A DNA stretch of 6,467 bases from an uncultured Bacteroidales bacterium (GTDB lineage: Bacteria; Bacteroidota; Bacteroidia; Bacteroidales; UBA932). The number at the start of each line of letters is the position of its first letter. Position 1 is the first letter of the stretch. The notes below the pieces were generated by a model. That model saw nothing but the letters and a program-made list of their open reading frames with translations, did no database searches and was not told the origin of the DNA. The translations under genes and the position numbers were made by a program. This document shows, one piece after another, positions 1 through 4,535 of the stretch. Location: contig CAMJJO010000097.1 of assembly GCA_946406095.1 (NCBI GenBank), positions 1 to 6,467 on the forward strand, written 5' to 3'.

Positions 1-2
1 GC

Positions 3-293
3 CGTTTCGCCTTCACCGAAGGCCAGAAGGGCGTTCTGAAGAGGATGCGCAGGATTACTCCCGAAGCAAAGACCGTCTTTGCCGCATCCATCAGCAATCA
101 CCTCCAGCTCACACCCGAGCTTCTCCGCTTTGCCGGCACCGCCAGCTATATAACGGAAAATCCCTGCGGTGCAGGGACTTACCTTGATAATCTTTCAACC
201 GAAGCTCTTAAGAAGGACCTGTCCGACCACAAGCTTCCGGAAGATTTCCTGAAGAAACTCTTTACCCAGATTTCCGTCTGGGAAAAGCTCTAG
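3..293 (+). CDS. C-terminal fragment of an unrecognised protein (5' end outside the window)
   Basis: The reading frame is open from the left edge (first full codon at 3) to a TAG at 291-293, giving 96 visible residues. An in-frame ATG at 45 exists, but the frame continues upstream without a stop, so the true start is probably outside the window. The fragment is soluble-looking, rich in Lys, Leu and Glu, with probable helices (for example around KDLSDHKLPEDFLKKLF near its end). It has no membrane segment, signal peptide or metal motif that I can see. A short loop-like stretch around TENPCGAGTYLD contains the only cysteine. I do not recognise the family and assign no function. It converges on pgi with a 4-bp overlap of the two stop codons, so it is not in an operon with anything visible. 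Codon use resembles that of the neighbouring genes, which supports real coding. Confidence 0.7.
   Translation, partial: RFAFTEGQKGVLKRMRRITPEAKTVFAASISNHLQLTPELLRFAGTASYITENPCGAGTYLDNLSTEALKKDLSDHKLPEDFLKKLFTQISVWEKL
265..282. other. Perfect inverted repeat between convergent genes (stem-loop, doubtful terminator)
   Basis: CCCAGA (265-270), a six-base spacer and TCTGGG (277-282) form a perfect 6-bp stem. It lies in the last codons of the plus-strand gene and just downstream of the pgi stop on the minus strand. On neither strand is it followed by a clear T-run: AAAAG follows on plus and TAAAGAG on minus. It is therefore not a canonical intrinsic terminator. It could still help end or stabilise the pgi transcript, or it could be chance within coding sequence. 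Confidence 0.3.
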
Positions 294-1618
294 ATCCGTT
301 TGAGAATCTGTTCTGTCTCTGCTTCGTAACCAGGTTTACGGAGCAGGGCGAACATGTTCTTCTTGTAGGCCTCCACACCGGGCTGGTTGAAAGGATTCAC
401 GCCCAGGACGTATGCGCTGATGCCGCAGGCGAACTCGAAGAAATAGAAGATGGAGCCGAGGTTGTAGGCATCTATCTTCTCCACCGCAACCTCGATCTGA
501 GGCACTCCACCGTCGATATGGGCGAGTTTCGTGCCAAGGGCGGCCATGGCGTTGCAATGCTCCACGTGCTGGCCGGCGAGGTAGTTGAGCTGATCCAGGT
601 TCTGCTCGTCGGAACCGATGACTATGCTGCGCTGTGCCTTCTCGACCTTGACGACGGTCTCGAACATCACGCGGTCCCCTTCCTGGATGAACTGTCCTAC
701 TGAATGCAGGTCGGTGGTGAAATTGACGGACGCGGGGAATATACCCTTGAGGTCCTTGCCTTCGGACTCGCCGTAAAGCTGCTTCCACCATTCACCGAGA
801 TACTGGAATTTGGGATTGTAGTTAACCAGCACCTCCACTTTCTTCCCAAGCTTGGAATAGAACAGGTTACGCATCGCCGCATATTCTACGGCAGCGTTCT
901 TCTCCCCTTTCTTGAGGAGTTCCGCACGCTCATCGGCAGCGCCCTTCAGCATTGCCCGCACGTCGAAACCGGCGAGGACGATGGGCAGCAATCCCACGGG
1001 AGTGAGAACGGAGAAACGGCCTCCCACATTGTCCGGAACCACGAAAGTGCGGTAGCCTTCCTGGGTGGAAAGGGTCTTGAGAGCGCCCTTCTTTGCATCG
1101 GTGATAGCCACGGTGCGCTCTGCGGCCTCGGCCTTGCCATATTTCTTTTCGAGATAGTCTTTTACGATACGGAATGCGACGGCAGGCTCGGTGGTGGTGC
1201 CGGACTTGGAAATGACCACGCATGCGGTATTGCTCTGCTCCACGAGGTCCATCAGCTCGGCAAGATAGTCTTCGCTGAGGTTATTGCCGGCGAATGCGAT
1301 GCGGATGGTTCCCTCGGGACGCACGAACTGGTGGGACAGTGCCTCAATGGCGCAGCGGGCGCCGAGATAACTGCCGCCAATGCCGATCACTACGGCGAGG
1401 TCGACCCCGCGCTTCTGCCAATCGGCCTTGATGGCCTCACAGTCTGCAATCAGGCTTTCCGGGATATCGACGGGAAGGGTTTTCCAACCAAGAAAATCAT
1501 TGCCTGCGCCCTTTTCGGACTCCAGAACATCAAAAGCGGCAAGAGCCTTGCCGACATATTCCTTATAATCAAATTCTTTTACGAAGGAGCTGCAGCCCCC
1601 TAATTCTACTTTAACCAT
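290..1618 (-). CDS. pgi: Glucose-6-phosphate isomerase
   Basis: This cytoplasmic enzyme interconverts glucose-6-phosphate and fructose-6-phosphate in glycolysis and gluconeogenesis. The 442-residue length fits the short bacterial form (Bacillus/Bacteroides type, about 445-450) rather than the E. coli-like form of about 550. Visible motifs are GIGGSYLGAR at 79-88, the sugar-phosphate-binding SKSGTT at 137-142, the first family signature NVGGRFSVLTPVG at 197-209, GESEGKD at 283-289 with the expected catalytic glutamate, a catalytic-type histidine at 305 (TDLHSVGQ), and the second signature ending NQPGVEAYK with lysine 419. All key residues appear present, so it should be active. The ATG at 1618 gives a normal N-terminus; no strong Shine-Dalgarno sequence precedes it, as is usual in Bacteroidota. 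A TAnnTTTG box lies about 17-24 bp upstream. It is divergent from the GDPD gene and convergent with the gene at the left edge, so it is probably monocistronic. The family assignment is secure. Confidence 0.97.
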   Translation of the reverse strand: MVKVELGGCSSFVKEFDYKEYVGKALAAFDVLESEKGAGNDFLGWKTLPVDIPESLIADCEAIKADWQKRGVDLAVVIGIGGSYLGARCAIEALSHQFVRPEGTIRIAFAGNNLSEDYLAELMDLVEQSNTACVVISKSGTTTEPAVAFRIVKDYLEKKYGKAEAAERTVAITDAKKGALKTLSTQEGYRTFVVPDNVGGRFSVLTPVGLLPIVLAGFDVRAMLKGAADERAELLKKGEKNAAVEYAAMRNLFYSKLGKKVEVLVNYNPKFQYLGEWWKQLYGESEGKDLKGIFPASVNFTTDLHSVGQFIQEGDRVMFETVVKVEKAQRSIVIGSDEQNLDQLNYLAGQHVEHCNAMAALGTKLAHIDGGVPQIEVAVEKIDAYNLGSIFYFFEFACGISAYVLGVNPFNQPGVEAYKKNMFALLRKPGYEAETEQILKRI

Positions 1619-1628
1619 AGTCTTTAGA

Positions 1629-1662
1629 TTTGCACAAAATTACAAAAATCTTCTTACATTTG
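1629..1662 (+). promoter_or_regulatory. Putative promoter of the GDPD lipoprotein gene (TTTG and TAnnTTTG)
   Basis: TTTG at 1629-1632 and TACATTTG at 1655-1662 match the Bacteroidetes -33 and -7 elements, with 22 bases between them, close to the usual spacing. The predicted start of transcription falls around 1667-1669, at or immediately before the ATG at 1668. This implies a leaderless or nearly leaderless mRNA. The -33 element sits where the divergent pgi transcript is predicted to start, so the two promoters overlap. Confidence 0.5.
1635..1642 (-). promoter_or_regulatory. Putative -7 box of the pgi promoter (TAnnTTTG)
   Basis: Read on the minus strand, these bases are TAATTTTG, an exact match to the Bacteroidetes -7 consensus TAnnTTTG. 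Transcription would begin about 5-7 bases downstream, near 1628-1630, leaving a leader of roughly 10-12 bases before the pgi ATG at 1618. I see no good -33 TTTG at the expected distance upstream, so this half of the divergent region is less certain than the plus-strand half. The motif class is established knowledge; its use here is inferred. Confidence 0.5.
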
Positions 1663-1667
1663 TGGCT

Positions 1668-2495
1668 ATGACACTCAAAAACCTAACAGTCATCGCAGCA
1701 GCGGCGCTGCTGGCCCTGACATCCTGCGCCGGAAATAAGGCCGGTTTTCCTAAGATAGATCAGAACGGTAAAACCGCTATTGTAGCCCACCGTGGCTTCT
1801 GGAACTGCGAAGCTGCCGGTTTTTCCGAGAATTCCATCGCATCTCTCAAGGCTGCCCAGGACAATGGCTTCTGGGGCAGTGAGTGCGACGTCCACATCAC
1901 CACCGACGATGTGGTGCTGGTGTTCCACGACAATAAGATCAACGGGGAACGCATAGACACCTGCGCCTCCACCCACTTTGCCGATTACCGCCTTCCGAAC
2001 GGCGAAACCATCCCTACCATCGACGAGTATCTCACCCAGGTGGAAAAGTGCGACAAGACCATCCTGGTGCTCGAGCTCAAGGAAGAAATCACCATGGAGC
2101 GTGAAGATCTGCTCGTAGACAAGTGCATCGCGGCTCTCGAGGCTCACAACCTGCTGGATCCCAAGAGGGTTGTATTCATTTCCTTCAGCAAGTATATGTG
2201 TGACCGGATCGCTGCTGAATTCCCCGAATTCATCAATCAGTACCTGGAGGGTGACTTCTCTCCCGAGGATCTTGCCGCAGGTGGCATCAACGGTTTCGAC
2301 TATGAGAGTAAGGTCGTCAAGAAAGACAGCACCATCGTGGCTCGTGCTCACGAACTCGGGATGTCCACCAACGTCTGGACTGTCAACAAGGCTGAGGAGA
2401 TGCAGAGATTCATCGATCTGGGCATAGACGCAATCACCACCAACGAACCGCTGGTGCTGCGTGAACTCCTTGGAGATAAGGAATTTAAGCTTTAG
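1668..2495 (+). CDS. Glycerophosphodiester phosphodiesterase family lipoprotein
   Basis: The product (275 residues from ATG 1668) is a GDPD-family TIM-barrel phosphodiesterase. The family hydrolyses glycerophosphodiesters, such as deacylated phospholipid head groups, to glycerol-3-phosphate and an alcohol. Residues 1-20 form a lipoprotein signal peptide with lipobox LTSC and lipidated Cys20. The next residues (AGNK) lack an obvious acidic surface-export signal, so a periplasm-facing membrane anchor is likely. The catalytic and metal residues are visible: HRG at 41-43, SECDVH with Glu72 and Asp74, His87 in VFHD, and Glu136/Lys138 in LELK. NVWTVN (235-240) and TTNEP (257-261) are typical late-barrel motifs. 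A GTG at 1662 is in frame, but it overlaps the predicted -7 box and would only add two residues to the signal peptide, so ATG is preferred. The exact substrate is unknown; related Bacteroidota paralogues are annotated only at family level. The gene is followed at once by an intrinsic terminator, so it is probably monocistronic. Confidence 0.93.
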   Translation: MTLKNLTVIAAAALLALTSCAGNKAGFPKIDQNGKTAIVAHRGFWNCEAAGFSENSIASLKAAQDNGFWGSECDVHITTDDVVLVFHDNKINGERIDTCASTHFADYRLPNGETIPTIDEYLTQVEKCDKTILVLELKEEITMEREDLLVDKCIAALEAHNLLDPKRVVFISFSKYMCDRIAAEFPEFINQYLEGDFSPEDLAAGGINGFDYESKVVKKDSTIVARAHELGMSTNVWTVNKAEEMQRFIDLGIDAITTNEPLVLRELLGDKEFKL

Positions 2496-2517
2496 GGCTT
2501 ACTTGTTGTAAGCTTTT
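2494..2517 (+). terminator. Intrinsic terminator of the GDPD gene, inside the end of the opposing gene
   Basis: GCTTAC (2497-2502), loop TTGTT and GTAAGC (2508-2513) form a perfect 6-bp stem. It extends outward by two G-U pairs and one A-U pair in plus-strand RNA, and a TTTT run occupies 2514-2517. It begins in the TAG stop of the GDPD gene and overlaps the last five codons and the stop of the minus-strand polyferredoxin gene. In the minus direction the hairpin is followed by CCTAAAGC, with no T-run, so it should act mainly on plus-strand transcription. Confidence 0.6.
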
Positions 2518-4526
2518 ACGACGCCTGGTTTGTCGAAAGCAATCCGGGCGTCTTCTATTGTCTCTTCGCCCTTGCGGGTGATGGTCCATTTGTCCATCGT
2601 CATCAGTTCCCAGATGCGATCGGCGGTCGCAGGGGCCGCAAAGCGGATCTGCAAGGCCGGCTTCAGGTTCTCGTTGAGCACCACGTAGGTCCCGATCACG
2701 CCCTCTTCCCTGGAGATATGGTTGCTCAGGAAAGGAAGATTGCGGGTGATGATGGGCTTCTCGTAGCGTGTGTCTTCGAACTCCAGGATATACTGGGGCT
2801 TGCCCTCATAGACCTGGACGCGCTTGCGCACGATGGTAGTGTCCCCGGAAGGATATCTGCCGTTGTATTCAGCCTTGAAGGGGTTGAACATCTTATGCAG
2901 GAATTCGGGCGTGGAGATGCTCCCGACCTCTTTTTCCATCTTCACGAACTTGAGGTCCATGGGGGTCTCCTTGGTGCCGCCGCCGTGAACGGGCATGATG
3001 AGGGCCTTGCGGTTCACTATCTCCTTGAACCAGGCTTCTTCGGCCTCCTGTGCAGGATCCATGAACACACGCACCACCACCGGGCAGTCATATTCGGATT
3101 CGACTCCGTAGATGCCCTTGTCCTCGCCGCGGAACTGGAGCCCCAGGTAGTTCAGGTCCATCTTGTCGTACATTTTCTCTACCCGCAGGGTGACTATCTT
3201 GAGTTCGGGCACCGCCTCGGGATCGGGGGTCGCAACCTTGAAATGGGAAGGAACGAAGATCTTGGATTCCACCTTCTCGGCATCGGTAACTTTCGGGTCA
3301 TAGGAAACCACCACGGTGTGGCTTCCGACATAGGTCTTGACTCCGTGCACTCCGGGGACCTTCTCCATCCTGGCTTTGAATGCCATGGAACTGCCGTAGC
3401 ACTTTACGGTCTTGAGGCCGGAAATCTTGACTGTCTTGAGGTTCATGCCCTCTTCCACTCCCCATGTCTCGCTGATGGTAGGTATCTCGAACTTGCCACC
3501 GAAAATCAGCGCCAGGGCCACTGCGACCACGGCGATGATGGGCGGTATGAAACGGGAGAATCCGCATCCCTTGGAAGAAGGCACCACACCTATGCGGAGG
3601 GCCTTGGTCGGGCAGGATGCCACGCACTCACCGCAGAGGGTGCAATCCACCGAAGTGACGGCCTTTCCGAAAGAAGGAACGTCGATGCTGTAGGGGCAGT
3701 TCTTCTGGCAGGAGTAGCACTTGCGGCCGCAGTTGTCCTGGTCGACCAGCACGTGCATCAGCTGCATCCTGGGTTTTCCGTGCAGGATTTCAAGCAGATA
3801 TCCCACAAGGCAGAAGGAGCCCAGCAGCCATACCCAGCTGAACTTGACGCCCACCAGCGACACCGCCCACCAGAGCAGGCCGAGGGCCACCAGCCAGGTC
3901 CAGAACTTGAGGGTATTGGAGATTGCCCCGAGAGGGCAGATGTATTTGCACCAGAAACGGTTGATAAAGAATCCCAGCAGTATCACTATCGCGACTGCCG
4001 TGAGGCTCATCCAAAGGGTGATTTCACCTTTGAAGCCGGTTGCAACCGCATAATAAGGGTCGATCTTCTTGCAGAAGAGCTCGCTGGAAGACACGGTAAA
4101 GTAGACCACCACAAAGAGGAGGCCGTACTTGACTATGCGGAGCGCTTTGTCGGCGATGCTGCCGTTGCGTATCTCCACGCCCTTGATGCCGATGGCCTTG
4201 CGCCCCTTCATGAGCAGGTCTTCCACCGTTCCGACCGGGCAGAGGTATGCGCAGAAGAGCTTGCTCAGCAGGATTACCGCGGCAGCCAGGATTATTCCCA
4301 TCAGTATCTGCATCGTGGTCATCGAGCAAGGCAGGGAGCCACGCTGGAAGTAGGTCGCGAGTGCCTGAAGCCCTCCGAAGGGGCAGTAGGCCTCGGGGTT
4401 CGCAGGTTCCATCTTGGTGAAGATCTTGGATGCGAGCCCGCTAAGGAAGAACACGAGAGCGGCCAGGGTGCCCCACTGAAGCACGTACTTGGGCCAGTTG
4501 CTGCGGATAGTCGATTTCTTTGCCAT
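2499..4526 (-). CDS. Membrane-bound 4Fe-4S polyferredoxin (NapH/CcoG-like) with HMA-like periplasmic extension
   Basis: This 675-residue inner-membrane protein is probably an electron-transfer component. The first half resembles NapH/CcoG-type membrane ferredoxins. It has about six membrane segments (roughly 14-36, 72-91, 130-148, 168-188, 207-225, 229-248), a CPFGG motif at 48-52, and two CxxxCP motifs (Cys92/96 and Cys193/197) predicted at the cytoplasmic ends of helices 2 and 4. Two ferredoxin-type clusters follow: Cys266/270/273/277, with unusual first spacing x3, and a canonical CxxCxxCxxxCP at 295-306. A seventh helix (about 325-343) places the rest in the periplasm. Residues about 364-424 look like an HMA metallochaperone fold, but with CxxS (Cys376, Ser379) for CxxC. 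About 440-505 may be a second, more diverged copy. The region from about 520 to the end I cannot assign. The gene lies 9 bp behind the S46 peptidase on the same strand. ATG 4526 is preceded by A/T-rich sequence without a Shine-Dalgarno. The redox partner and substrate are unknown; maturation, metal handling or quinone-linked electron transfer are all possible. Confidence 0.88.
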   Translation of the reverse strand: MAKKSTIRSNWPKYVLQWGTLAALVFFLSGLASKIFTKMEPANPEAYCPFGGLQALATYFQRGSLPCSMTTMQILMGIILAAAVILLSKLFCAYLCPVGTVEDLLMKGRKAIGIKGVEIRNGSIADKALRIVKYGLLFVVVYFTVSSSELFCKKIDPYYAVATGFKGEITLWMSLTAVAIVILLGFFINRFWCKYICPLGAISNTLKFWTWLVALGLLWWAVSLVGVKFSWVWLLGSFCLVGYLLEILHGKPRMQLMHVLVDQDNCGRKCYSCQKNCPYSIDVPSFGKAVTSVDCTLCGECVASCPTKALRIGVVPSSKGCGFSRFIPPIIAVVAVALALIFGGKFEIPTISETWGVEEGMNLKTVKISGLKTVKCYGSSMAFKARMEKVPGVHGVKTYVGSHTVVVSYDPKVTDAEKVESKIFVPSHFKVATPDPEAVPELKIVTLRVEKMYDKMDLNYLGLQFRGEDKGIYGVESEYDCPVVVRVFMDPAQEAEEAWFKEIVNRKALIMPVHGGGTKETPMDLKFVKMEKEVGSISTPEFLHKMFNPFKAEYNGRYPSGDTTIVRKRVQVYEGKPQYILEFEDTRYEKPIITRNLPFLSNHISREEGVIGTYVVLNENLKPALQIRFAAPATADRIWELMTMDKWTITRKGEETIEDARIAFDKPGVVKAYNK

Positions 4527-4535
4527 ATACTTTTA

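Noticed and set aside
45..47. ATG at 45 as the start of the left-edge gene
   Set aside because: The frame is open from the window edge with plausible coding sequence, so this methionine is more likely internal.
704..1603. A 299-codon open frame on the plus strand opposite pgi
   Set aside because: It lies wholly antisense to a gene with every catalytic motif of glucose-6-phosphate isomerase. Its translation shows no domain, and long antisense frames are expected from the codon bias here.
1662..1667. GTG at 1662 as the start of the GDPD lipoprotein
   Set aside because: It would place the start codon inside the predicted -7 box and adds only two residues before a complete lipoprotein signal that begins well at ATG 1668.
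1683..2351. A 222-codon open frame on the minus strand opposite the GDPD gene
   Set aside because: It is a shadow of the GDPD coding sequence; no start signal or recognisable motif supports it.
2465..2485. Small inverted repeats around CTCCTTGGAG as a terminator for the polyferredoxin gene
   Set aside because: The palindrome has no room for a loop, the alternative TCCTT/AAGGA stem is only 5 bp, and no T-run follows on the minus strand.
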